From positions 496,001 to 560,000 of the forward strand of contig NZ_JAGSYA010000003.1 in NCBI RefSeq assembly GCF_025685395.1: a stretch of 64,000 nucleotides of DNA. The letters are read 5' to 3'. Below the pieces are notes generated by a model. The model did no database searches. It saw only the letters and a list, made by a program, of their open reading frames with translations, and had not been told where the DNA came from. The position numbers and the translations under genes are program-made. Shown here piece after piece: positions 44,757 to 54,100 of the stretch (position 1 is its first letter; every line of letters begins with the position of its first letter). This DNA is from Terriglobus tenax. GTDB lineage: Bacteria > Acidobacteriota > Terriglobia > Terriglobales > Acidobacteriaceae.

Positions 44757-46193
44757 TGACATGCGGAGCGGAGCTTTTGCTTCCTTCAGGTGGTACTGGT
44801 CGATCTTATAAAGCAGGGTCCGGTAGCTGATGCGAAGTGCTGCTGCAGCGTGACGACGATTCCAGCGTGCAGCCTCCAGTGCCTGTTGAATCAAACGGCT
44901 CTCGGTCTGGTCCTTGAAGTTACGTACGATCGAGCGCATGTGGTCAACATTGCCGTCAGGTCCGCTGATCTCAACCGGGCAGGCCTGTACCAGCGTCGGT
45001 TTACCGAGAACCTTGCTCTCGATGTCCGCAATGGAGGCTTCGTTGCCCTTGAGTATCTGAATGCGGATTACCGCGTTTGCCAACTCACGAAGGTTACCAG
45101 GCCAGTGGTACTCCTGCAGGACAGACATCATGTGCGGAGAGATGTACACCGGATCCTGGTGGAACTGGGCAGACTGGCGCTTGACCATCTGCTCCACAAG
45201 GAAGGGGATCTCTTCCCGGCGCTCGCGAAGCGGCGGAATATTGATCGTAAAGGCGCTGATGCGATAGTAAAGATCCTCGCGGAACAGCTTGTCGGAGATT
45301 GCATTTTCTATATTGACGTTCGTGGCGGCAATGACACGGACATCGGCTGTGGAGACAGTTCTGGCGCCCAAACGGGAATAACGGCCATCCTGCAGAACAT
45401 GGAGAAGCTTCGCCTGCATAGGGGCGCTCATCTCGCCAATTTCGTCCAGCAGAAGAGTCCCGCGGTCGGCTAACTCAAACTTACCCGGCTTAGCCTTGAC
45501 CGCTCCCGTGAATGCGCCGGCTTCATAGCCGAACAGCTCGCTTTCCAGAAGGTCAGGCGGCAGGGCAGCACAGTTCACCGAGCTGAAGGTATAGGGCGAG
45601 CGTCGAGAGTGTTTGTGCAGCAGGTTGGCGACAACGTCCTTGCCTACCCCGCTTTCGCCCAGGATCAGGACAGGGACGTCCACTGCGGCGAGCAGCAGGA
45701 TGTTCTCGTAGATCCTCATCATGGACGGGCTGGCGGCCAGGAAGTAGCGGTTGTGGGGGATGTCTTCCAGGTGGAAGGGCCTGGAAGGCGTCTCTGCCGC
45801 ACGTTCCCGATGGAGTTCGGCTGCTGGAGCTTCGGAGATCTGCGCGATCACCTCTTCCAGGTCGGTGCGCTGCATCGGCACCTTCAGGAAGTTCCGTATG
45901 GAGAGCTGTTCAGCATCGGTGGCCCATGGGCTTAGTCCCAGGGGGAGAGCCAGCCAGATACGGTGCTTGCCAAGCTGATCGGCAAGCGCTGCCAGGGAAG
46001 CCCGGTCACGTGGCGGACGGGAAGATACATCGATGATCACTCCGTCATAATGACCTTCCTTGGCGAGCGCAACTGCTTCCGGGAGTAGCTCAACTTTAAT
46101 AACTTCGTGACCTTCCGAGCTAAAGGTTGCATCAGCCAGGTCGATAAATGATTTTGATTTACTTAAGAGTATGATTCGTTTCGTCCGTAGCAT
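44745..46193 (-). CDS. Sigma-54-dependent enhancer-binding regulator with degenerate receiver
   Basis: A 482-aa NtrC-type activator. The N-terminal receiver-like domain (1-125) keeps a possible phospho-acceptor Asp (VIIDVSS), but the usual acidic pair after strand 1 is replaced (ILLSKSKSF), so normal phosphorylation is doubtful. The central AAA+ domain has GESGVGKD (Walker A), GAFTGA for sigma-54 contact, LLLDEIGEM (Walker B) and FREDLYYRIS. The C-terminal FIS-type helix-turn-helix is AARWNRRHAAAALRISYRTL. AGGAA lies 7 bases before the ATG. It closes the EPS locus and is the best candidate to bind the TGTGCA-N6-TGCACA palindromes. Distantly like PrsR of PEP-CTERM loci. Confidence 0.93.
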   Translation of the reverse strand: MLRTKRIILLSKSKSFIDLADATFSSEGHEVIKVELLPEAVALAKEGHYDGVIIDVSSRPPRDRASLAALADQLGKHRIWLALPLGLSPWATDAEQLSIRNFLKVPMQRTDLEEVIAQISEAPAAELHRERAAETPSRPFHLEDIPHNRYFLAASPSMMRIYENILLLAAVDVPVLILGESGVGKDVVANLLHKHSRRSPYTFSSVNCAALPPDLLESELFGYEAGAFTGAVKAKPGKFELADRGTLLLDEIGEMSAPMQAKLLHVLQDGRYSRLGARTVSTADVRVIAATNVNIENAISDKLFREDLYYRISAFTINIPPLRERREEIPFLVEQMVKRQSAQFHQDPVYISPHMMSVLQEYHWPGNLRELANAVIRIQILKGNEASIADIESKVLGKPTLVQACPVEISGPDGNVDHMRSIVRNFKDQTESRLIQQALEAARWNRRHAAAALRISYRTLLYKIDQYHLKEAKAPLRMSTGG

Positions 46194-46215
46194 CCAGGAT
46201 TCCTATCTGAGGCTT

Positions 46216-46233
46216 AAGTGACATAAATCACTT
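46216..46233. promoter_or_regulatory. CRP/FNR-like palindrome upstream of the sigma-54 activator
   Basis: AAGTGACATAAATCACTT is a perfect 6-6-6 inverted repeat centred about 32 bases before the activator's ATG. The half site GTGA-N6-TCAC is like CRP/FNR-family targets. The regulator is unknown, and the position would suit repression or autoregulation. Confidence 0.5.
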
Positions 46234-46261
46234 TCAAGTCAGGGGAAAGAAGCGTAAGGTT

Positions 46262-46281
46262 AGACGCGTATACACACGTCT
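46262..46281. promoter_or_regulatory. Second inverted repeat upstream of the activator
   Basis: AGACG-N10-CGTCT around a GTATAC core, about 28 bases beyond the CRP-like palindrome and between the small membrane gene and the activator. Possible operator; weak evidence. Confidence 0.3.
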
Positions 46282-46320
46282 GCACCTATGCCGTTAAGGT
46301 AGAGCTATCGTCCAGTGAGC

Positions 46321-46671
46321 TTAGTGTCTGCTGACGATTGGCAAGTTTTGTGTCTGCGGAGGTGAATCTGGCATAGGGTAGTCCGCTGCCGTAAAGATCT
46401 CCTTGCGAAGGACCAGGTAGGTATTCTGGATCCAGACTTCGGAGAGAGATACAAGCCACGCGACCTGGATAATGCTCATTGCAATGAACCAGGGAGCAGC
46501 CGGAGCGGAATCTACAAGGTGTACCCAACTGAGTGAGAGGGTGATGACACCAAGCAACGTTGTGAGGATGGAAGGGAAGTAGGAGCGCCAGAGGTGCGTC
46601 CGGCGAAGCAACTCAACCGTCGGATAGACATAGGAGCTGTGAACCGATAAAGGTAGACCAGCAGCAGGCAT
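46321..46671 (-). CDS. Small two-helix membrane protein, unknown function
   Basis: A 116-aa protein starting at the ATG at 46671 (GGGAG 8 bases upstream). It has two hydrophobic helices (about ILTTLLGVITLSLSWVHLV and FIAMSIIQVAWLVSLSEVW) and a Pro-rich polar tail. No family recognised. Transcribed toward the activator gene and separated from it by 127 bases holding two palindromes. Confidence 0.6.
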   Translation of the reverse strand: MPAAGLPLSVHSSYVYPTVELLRRTHLWRSYFPSILTTLLGVITLSLSWVHLVDSAPAAPWFIAMSIIQVAWLVSLSEVWIQNTYLVLRKEIFTAADYPMPDSPPQTQNLPIVSRH

Positions 46672-46891
46672 AAGAGAAACTCCCTTGGGAGAAAGTAAAC
46701 GCAAAAACAATCGAAGTGGGCGGAGAGAGATAGAAGACTCCCTAAGAGGCGTATCCCTTGATTCCGTGAAATCCCTTCAATTGCGATTGGGCGAACTGTA
46801 GTATTTGGCGGCGCACATTGTCCTCAAGTCCTTGGTTGATTGACGTCAAATCCATTTTGATTCCAGATTGATCCCATGTAGGTGCTGTGAA
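46672..46891. other. Divergent intergenic region without a clear promoter
   Basis: The 220 bases between the small membrane gene and the winged-helix regulator include the GGGAG site of the former. No convincing -35/-10, -24/-12 or long inverted repeat was seen. Confidence 0.4.
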
Positions 46892-49036
46892 ATGAACAAC
46901 ATAACGTTCTTCGGTGAATACACATTTGAGGCCTCACCGATGGTTGTCATGCGTGGACTTGAGATTATTAATCTTCCGTCCAAGCAGCTGGAAACCCTGG
47001 CAGTTCTGTTAAAAGCCAATGGAGAGATTGTCGAAAAGGAGACCTTCCTTACCGAAGTGTGGGGAGAAGTAGTTGTTGAGGAGCACAACTTAACGCAGAC
47101 AATTTTCCTGTTGCGTAAAGCCTTAGGGAAGTTACCAAATGGTCAGGAATACATAGAAACAGTACCCAAGCGTGGTTACCGGATTTCTATGGCGGCGTTG
47201 CATCCAGACCAGATACGGTTACCGCTCAACAAAGGTCTTCTGGATCAAACCCTCAGTGCTGAATTTACGGGGGCAGATACGATTTATGTCCCGCAGCTAA
47301 CATTGGGACACGCACGGGATAGGCCTGCGCGCAGTGGTATATCTCGCAGGTTCAGCCCGAATATTGCCGGGCTAGGAGTTGCGGTGCTGGCAGTCATTGC
47401 AATGTTATCCGTCAATGATCGGGCAAACCTGCTAAAAGCCCGGCAATTGACACGGGATGGTCTGAGAAAAGATGTAGAGGCGCCCCTGATCGTACGCGGG
47501 GAAGAGGTGCTGTTTACCGAATTGCAACATCTGCAGTCTGTGCTGGCGGATGTTTCCATTCATGGTGGCACGGTTGACCGCCAGATTTTGCCGTTCAAGA
47601 CAGCGCAGGCTACGGGAGATGATCCGAACAGGGATGAAATCCTGATTGCTTCGCCCGCCGATGATCAGTCTGTTGAGCGGGTCGCGGCCGTTTCGCTGAA
47701 AGGGGGGTACCACATTCTTGGAAGCCTTTCGGGGCACTCCGCCTCCTGGGCCCCTGACGGCAGCCACATTGCCTTTATTGAAGGGCGTCAGTTGGCCATG
47801 GCCGATGCAACAGGACAGAATCAGAGAATTCTTGCCACGCTTCCCGAAACTCCTTTTCGGCTTGCGTGGTCTCCGGACGGAGACCGGATTCGATTCTCAT
47901 TGCATGAATCCGGAGACCGGCAGACGATCCAGGAACTGGAGGTTGCTACCGGAGTGGTACGGCCCTTTCTTTCAGGCGATGCCAATGAGCACAGGGCCTG
48001 CTGTGGTTCCTGGAGTCCTGACGGCAACTATTTTGTCTATCTAGTGGGAGATTCCGTTTCGACCTCCATCTGGGTGCGTCGCGAACCCCGCCTGGCCTGG
48101 AAGGGATGGCCGCGATCCTGGGAGATCGCGTCGGGCCCCGTCGACTTCTGGCGTTCGCCTGTACTGGGAGAACACAAGGAGCACATCTACGCCCTGGGGG
48201 AGCAGACCAGAAGCCAGCTTGTCCAGCTTGACGCCGCGCGGAGCCCGGTCTTCTACGGTCTGTCGATCAGCTCTATCAGCTACTCCCACAACGGCGGCTG
48301 GATTGCGTATGTCCTGACGCCGGATCAGTCGCTCTGGAAGAGCCGCATCGATGGCTCAGAGCGGGTTCAACTGACTGCCCCAGGAGAAAAGGCGCGTTCG
48401 CCGCAGTGGTCTCCGGATGACAGCCGCCTGAGTTATCTGAGTACAAAGAAGAATGATGCCTGGAGAGCGATGCAGATTGATGCACAGGGAACCTCTCCGG
48501 AGCTGCTGGCCGATGGAGGAAGCGATCTGTTCGATCTCACCTATTCCGGGGGAGGCGACTTCGTTGCGTTTGACCGGATGCCGGATGAAGGGGCCCGGTC
48601 TGCGGAGGGAATCTCGATTCTGAATACCAGGGATAAGCACGTGGAGAAACTTCCGGAGTCGGAGGGAATGTGGTTCGCGCGGTGGTCTCCGGACGGCCGC
48701 TACCTCGCTGCTCTGAAGAAGGGGAGAGACGAACTGATGATCTTTGATTTCACCCAGAAGAAGTGGTCCTCTGCCGCAACCGGCATGAAGATCGATGGCA
48801 GTACATGGGACCGAAAGGGAGAGCATCTTTTCTTCACCGCGGTGAAGGGTGATACCTACGCCCTCTTCTCTTTTTCGCCTTCCAGGCATGCCCTGACTGA
48901 GGTGACTGTTCTTCCGGAGCGGTATGTGGGTGACCGCTCCACGCGGTTTCTAGGCGTCACCGATAAGAACGAAGTGATCACAGCATTCCAGGAAGGAACC
49001 GTGGAGGTGTATGACCTGGAGGTAGAGCTTCCCTGA
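46892..49036 (+). CDS. Winged-helix (CadC/ToxR-type) regulator with PD40/TolB-like beta-propeller
   Basis: A 714-aa one-component membrane regulator. An N-terminal OmpR-type winged helix (about 1-100: LPSKQLETLAVLLKANGEIV, EEHNLTQTIFLLRKALG, PKRGYRIS) is followed by a membrane segment (about 160-178, AGLGVAVLAVIAML). The periplasmic part has at least five PD40 repeats (SWAPDGSHIAF, AWSPDGDRIRF, WSPDGNYFVYL, QWSPDDSRLSYL, RWSPDGRYLAAL). The start MNNITFFGEY at 46892 is preferred over the ATG at 46868. This domain mix is common in Acidobacteriota. It may sense an extracellular or envelope ligand; its targets are unknown. Confidence 0.87.
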   Translation: MNNITFFGEYTFEASPMVVMRGLEIINLPSKQLETLAVLLKANGEIVEKETFLTEVWGEVVVEEHNLTQTIFLLRKALGKLPNGQEYIETVPKRGYRISMAALHPDQIRLPLNKGLLDQTLSAEFTGADTIYVPQLTLGHARDRPARSGISRRFSPNIAGLGVAVLAVIAMLSVNDRANLLKARQLTRDGLRKDVEAPLIVRGEEVLFTELQHLQSVLADVSIHGGTVDRQILPFKTAQATGDDPNRDEILIASPADDQSVERVAAVSLKGGYHILGSLSGHSASWAPDGSHIAFIEGRQLAMADATGQNQRILATLPETPFRLAWSPDGDRIRFSLHESGDRQTIQELEVATGVVRPFLSGDANEHRACCGSWSPDGNYFVYLVGDSVSTSIWVRREPRLAWKGWPRSWEIASGPVDFWRSPVLGEHKEHIYALGEQTRSQLVQLDAARSPVFYGLSISSISYSHNGGWIAYVLTPDQSLWKSRIDGSERVQLTAPGEKARSPQWSPDDSRLSYLSTKKNDAWRAMQIDAQGTSPELLADGGSDLFDLTYSGGGDFVAFDRMPDEGARSAEGISILNTRDKHVEKLPESEGMWFARWSPDGRYLAALKKGRDELMIFDFTQKKWSSAATGMKIDGSTWDRKGEHLFFTAVKGDTYALFSFSPSRHALTEVTVLPERYVGDRSTRFLGVTDKNEVITAFQEGTVEVYDLEVELP

Positions 49037-49126
49037 ACCGGCGTAAGAGCCATGCTCGTCAAGCCTGTCTTCGGCGCAGTACTATGCCAGCGGTTCCCGA
49101 AACTGTTTCTGGAAAGGACTGTACCC

Positions 49127-50017
49127 ATGGCATCTTTGCCTTCCCGCAAGGCTTTGTCGCTTCGTGGCCGCACCTCGGGCCTGCTGTCGCTCTCTCTGCT
49201 TCTGCTGTTTTCCGCCTCGGCCATTGCCCAGGCTCCCGCTGAGGCTGCCCGCCGGCCTCAGCTTGGGCCCGATGGCAAGCCTCTCCCGGGTATGCCGAAG
49301 TTCCATGAGCCCGATCCCTATGACATCAATGAACACACCGGCTTTAAGGAGATCTTTGACGGCAAGTCGTTTAACGGCTGGGATGCCGACGCCACCATCT
49401 GGCATGTAGACGATGGCGTGATGGTGGGTGAGACGCTGGAGACGGAGCGCAAAGGAAACAACTATATCGTCTACCGCGGCGCCACGACCCGGGACTTCGA
49501 CCTGAAGCTGCAGATCAAGGTGGAAAAGGGCGGCGGTGGCGGCATTCAGTATCGCAGCCAGACAGGTATTCCGTGGACGCGGGCCCAACCCGCCGGACAG
49601 CCGCCGTATGATCTGCGTTACATGATGACCGGTCCGCAGGCAGACTTCTGGTTTCCCGTGCGTCCGCAGGCTTTTACCTACACCGGCCAGTGGTATTCAG
49701 AGAACACGATGCAGGGCATCCAGGCATGGCGCGGGCAGGTGACGCAGAGTCTGCCCGGAAAGCCGAACCGCCTGGTGGCGGAGATCGGCGACCGGCAGGC
49801 GCTTGGCGGTTACGTCAAAATTAACGACTGGAACGACTATGAGGTCATTGCCCGCGGCGGCGTGATGATGCACATCATCAACGGCCACCTGATGGCCATC
49901 TACATTGACGATGATCCGAAGTCGGTGAACAATCAGCCGGGCCTGATCGGCTTTGAGATCGAAAGCCAGCCCTGCAAAATTTCGATCAAGAACATCTGGC
50001 TGCGCAAGCTGGACTAG
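49127..50017 (+). CDS. Secreted DUF1080 protein (3-keto-disaccharide hydrolase family)
   Basis: A 296-aa exported protein with a signal peptide ending SASAIAQAPA. The start at 49127 has GGAAAGGA about 9 bases upstream. The DUF1080 concanavalin-like domain (about 70-296) shows IFDGKSFNGWD, then TIWHVDDGVMVGE, GGGGGIQYRSQ and the last strand KISIKNIWLRKLD. Some members hydrolyse 3-keto-glycosides; others only bind glycans. The oxidoreductase and isomerase genes at 58-64 kb make the 3-keto route plausible. Confidence 0.85.
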   Translation: MASLPSRKALSLRGRTSGLLSLSLLLLFSASAIAQAPAEAARRPQLGPDGKPLPGMPKFHEPDPYDINEHTGFKEIFDGKSFNGWDADATIWHVDDGVMVGETLETERKGNNYIVYRGATTRDFDLKLQIKVEKGGGGGIQYRSQTGIPWTRAQPAGQPPYDLRYMMTGPQADFWFPVRPQAFTYTGQWYSENTMQGIQAWRGQVTQSLPGKPNRLVAEIGDRQALGGYVKINDWNDYEVIARGGVMMHIINGHLMAIYIDDDPKSVNNQPGLIGFEIESQPCKISIKNIWLRKLD

Positions 50018-50030
50018 GCAGGGAAGCAGG

Positions 50031-50057
50031 AAGGCCGGGGACACATCCCCGGCCTTT
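50031..50057. terminator. Hairpin between convergent DUF1080 and VWA genes
   Basis: AAGGCCGGGG-ACACAT-CCCCGGCCTT, a perfect 10-bp stem just after the DUF1080 stop. Only a short T run follows. Probably a bidirectional terminator. Confidence 0.65.
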
Positions 50058-50063
50058 ACCCTG

Positions 50064-51143
50064 TTATGGCTGCTGAGGGTGAGGCAGTGGTACGCCGGGC
50101 CATTCTCGTGCCGGTGGAGCTATGGGGGCAACCTGCGACGTCTGCTGCAGGCGATAGCCTTCGCGGGTGCGAATCCTGAACTTCTGCATGTTCTTTCCCG
50201 TCAGCCGCACGGTGATGGTGCGCCATCCCTGGTTAGGGTTAGGGGCCGGATAGTAACTCAGTGAGTAGAGATGGGCCAGGTCTTCGCGGATGGATTCAAA
50301 GGCGGCCTTTTCGTCCTTCCAGCTCTTGGAGAAGTAGGCCTTCCCACCGGTGGCCTTGCTGATGCGCTCAAACACCGTCATGGACGCTTCATCGTTCAAC
50401 GCGTCGCGCGTGCTGATCATGTAGATGATGGTGCCGGTGGACTGCGCTAACTCGGCCACATCTTCCGGCGGCACCATGCTGGCGTTATCCGGTCCGTTGG
50501 AGAAGACCACGATGGCCTTGCGTCCGCGCAACGGGGCGGCATCTTTCAGGGTGAGCAGCAGGCTGTTGTAAAGCGCTTCGTCGTCTCCGGCGACAGTATT
50601 GCGAACGCCCCGCAGCACAGCGCCACGGTCGCCTGTCAGCGGCGTAATCTTGGACAGGTTGCGGCTGTAGGAATAGAAGGCGACATTGCTGACGCCTTCC
50701 AGGGAGCGGATGAAATCGGCAATTGCATCCTGCGCAAACACAAAGCCGCGGTACATGTAGTTGCTGGTATCGAACAGGATGAAGACGTTCGCTCCCGTGG
50801 CTTGTGGCCCTGCAACAACCGTGGAGGCAGGCAGCGCCGCCTCTCCGAAGGTAGGCACAGGTGCCGGAGGACCCGTTGGTGCGGCTTCTTCCGTGGCGCG
50901 TGTCTGTGTCGTGACACCCTCTTCGAAGCCGGCCAGCCTCTCCGGAATCTTATCCTCGGTGACGACAAAGTCCTCTGGCTTCAAGCCGCCAATATAGTTT
51001 CCTTTCGCATCTGTAACGGTGACGCTGAGTTGTACCAGCACGACGTTGATGCGAATGCGGGAGTTCTCTTCCTGCGCGCTCAGACCTCCCTGGAGCAAGA
51101 CCACAAGACCTAAAGACGTTCCAGTCAGCAATTTCTTTAACAT
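50064..51143 (-). CDS. Acidobacterial VWA-domain protein
   Basis: A 359-aa secreted protein with a signal peptide ending GGLSAQEEN. A beta-rich segment (about 25-75, VLVQLSVTVTDAKGNYIGGL) precedes a VWA domain (about 120-300) with the MIDAS-like FILFDTSNYMY (DxSxx). This layout matches the VWFA-related family that is abundant in Acidobacteriota. Downstream of, and likely co-transcribed with, the large unknown secreted protein. Ligand unknown. Confidence 0.85.
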   Translation of the reverse strand: MLKKLLTGTSLGLVVLLQGGLSAQEENSRIRINVVLVQLSVTVTDAKGNYIGGLKPEDFVVTEDKIPERLAGFEEGVTTQTRATEEAAPTGPPAPVPTFGEAALPASTVVAGPQATGANVFILFDTSNYMYRGFVFAQDAIADFIRSLEGVSNVAFYSYSRNLSKITPLTGDRGAVLRGVRNTVAGDDEALYNSLLLTLKDAAPLRGRKAIVVFSNGPDNASMVPPEDVAELAQSTGTIIYMISTRDALNDEASMTVFERISKATGGKAYFSKSWKDEKAAFESIREDLAHLYSLSYYPAPNPNQGWRTITVRLTGKNMQKFRIRTREGYRLQQTSQVAPIAPPAREWPGVPLPHPQQP

Positions 51144-51170
51144 GACCCGTGTCCCATCGTTGTGTCGAAG

Positions 51171-54100
51171 TTATTGCGCATTGCGGGCGACTTCCGGCGC
51201 GGCCTGTTGCGCGGCGATGCTGCGGCGGAAGTCTTCCCCTGTTTCATGCATCGCGCGGCCCAGCGCCGACCAGTCCTCAATGTGCGATGCGAAGATCTTT
51301 GCTGTCATACGGCGTGTCAGCTCCGGTACCAGGCGATGCAGCATCACGGGCTGATAGCCCAGTTCGTCCGCGATCCTTGCCCAGTAAAGATTGTTCGAGT
51401 CCCAGCTCTCGCCAAACAGGCGGCTGGAGTATCCACCAAAGAAAGGGAAGGGTTTGATGGGCAAGAGCTCGCGTCCATAGTTGGCTGCCATGGCCGGATG
51501 CGGCGTTCCGAAGTCTCGTGCAATGCGCGCCGGCGCAGTCTGTTCCGGGTGTGCTTTCACCAGGATGTCCAGATCCTTTGCGGTTGCGCTCCATGGCTGC
51601 TCCTGCGGAAACCGGGCACGGTAAGCCGCAGCCAGGTAGAACAGGTCGCCGGGAGAGAGCTCCGGAGCCGGCATGGTCTTGCTGCTCCACGCATCTTCCA
51701 CGGTCAGCACCTGGGCAATCGTCAGGCGGTCGTCCAGAATGCCCATCACGCGCGTGCGTACGGTGTCATCCCTCTTCGCAAGCTTCAGCAAGTCCTCCGC
51801 CGAGCGTTGGTACAGCGCGGTCGCATGCATCTCTTCCGGCGTGATGGCCCACCAGCGTGGCAAGGTGGCTGAGACCAGAAGTTCCGGCACAAGCTCTCGC
51901 CACACTAGGGCCTGAACATTCTCCGGAACAATGAAGTCCTGTTCGGACTTGGCGAGAGCGAAGGGAAGGTCCGCCAGGGAGCCAGCCAGGTACGCCCCTC
52001 CACTTGCCGGCGATCCGGTGCCGAACAACTCCGCAATCATCCACGCGCGTTCAGGGCTTGAAACGGTCGTGCCGGTAAAGTCGTGCGCCCGCACAAAGAC
52101 CGGGTTATGGTGCAGCATCTGCGCGCCCGGCGGCTCATAGTAGGCATAATTCAGGCCTACAAGCGTGTCCCGCAGAAACGCAGACAGGGTTCCGCGCGCG
52201 CTGTCTGCCTGTTGCTTGTCTGGCTTCGACTTCAGCAGACGCGTCATGTCCGTGCGCGCCTGCAACTGTGCATGACGAATGGAGTAGCCGCGAGGCGCCC
52301 ATTCAACGCGCTCCATCGTGGTAAGAATGGCGCGTGGCATCTCAAACTCGCGCAGCTCCTCCGCCATGGGCAACAGCTTGTCCGCGGTGGTGGTGCCTTG
52401 CGAGAGTGCAGTCAGTCCATCGCTGAACGCAAACAGCGTGTCCAGCGAGACCAGCCGCTGGTCTGCCATGACGGTATGGATGCGGCCTGCCATCTCCTGC
52501 TGCATGGAGCGGGCCTCGCGGCCTTCCTGCGATGGTCCGCCCAGCAGGCTGATCCATTCGTCCTGCGTGCAGTTCGGCTTGCCGGTCGCTGACTGTGCAA
52601 TCTGCGACAGCGACTCGCGGGTGCGATCAAATAGATCCGTATCGTTCTGCACTTTTGCGAAGGGATCCAGCATCTGCTGCCACGCTGCATTCAGGGTGGC
52701 TGGTTGGATCTCGCCCTGCCGCGCCAGAATCTGCCAGATGCCAACGACGGCCTGGAACGATCCCAAAGCGTTGCCGCGCAACGTCTCATTGGAGATGCCG
52801 TTGACTGCCTGCGCGGTGTTGATAAAACGCTGAATAGAGGTGTCGTCCAACTCGGGGAACTCAGCAAACAAGGGAAGCCAGTTGGCATACTGCGAGAAGT
52901 GCGCGGCCATCAGCCGGATCGTTTCCGGCGTCAACAGTGTGGCTCCGCCGCGAGCACGGTCAATCGCATTGGTCTGCAGGAAGAGCTGCACCGGGCCGTT
53001 CTCGGCATCCACGCGGGAGATGGCAACCATGCCCTCAAACACCTGGTCCGGACGGTTCCAGTTCTTCGAACGCTTGATCCAGTCGCTCATGGAACGGCTG
53101 TGGCCAAGCTCCGGCAGCACCGACTTCCAGGTGTTGATGTCGCCAGGAATATGCGGTGATCCATCCGCATCCCAGTTCGCCCGGGAGAAGAGCACCAGCA
53201 TATCCGGCGCCTTGCGGAAGACGCCGCGCGTTGCGGCCATGTCGGAGTCCTTCGGACGGAAGGCTTCGTACATCTGCTTCAGCCGCGCAGGTTCGGTCAG
53301 ATGAGCCTGTTCCTCCATGCTGGCGCGGGAGATGGAGTCGAAGTAGGCGGCCATCCATCCGCGGTCCTTGGCCAGCAGATGCAGAATGAAATCGCCAGGT
53401 GACTGCGGGCTGGCGCCGACGATGTCCTTCCATGCGGCATCGCTCGCCGGGCCGCCCGGAACAACAACGCGGCCATTGCGCACGGCCAGTTGGCCGCCGT
53501 AAAAGTCCATCACGGCGCTTACCGGAGCAAGGCGTCGCAACCCCGGTTGACGCAGCAGAAGGATGCGCGTCTCGTTATCCAGCTTGCTCATCGCCCAGTA
53601 AAGACGTGCCACTGCGGGATCATCGACAAGGGCGTCTACCAGGCCGCTGATACCGCGCCGGCGGCTTGTACTGATGCCAAACCAGTCAGCCTCACGCAGC
53701 AGCCCTGGCACCTGTGAGTAGCCATATGGCATAGCAAAGGGTTTGCCCGATTGCAATGCCTCCTCCAGTTCTGGGAGAGGAAAGCCCGAATCGATGGTCA
53801 GAAAAGCGCGGTCAGGATCAGCCGTTGCCAGCAGTGTATTCTTTTGCCCGCAGCCGTTGCGAATGCGGTAGCCAAGCACCTGCAGAAGAGGAGCGGCATC
53901 CGCGCACCCGGTCACGCGCAACACGTTGTCATGGCCCGCAAGGGATTGCAGTTCCCGCGCCTGGGCAATGTAACGGTCCAGCAGGATCAGGTATTCGGAG
54001 GGACGTCCGCTGGAGTATCCGCGGATAAAAACACTGCGCGCAAACAGCGGCAGCACATCTTCCGGAGCGGCCTGCTGACTGACGCCCGCCATACGAAGAA

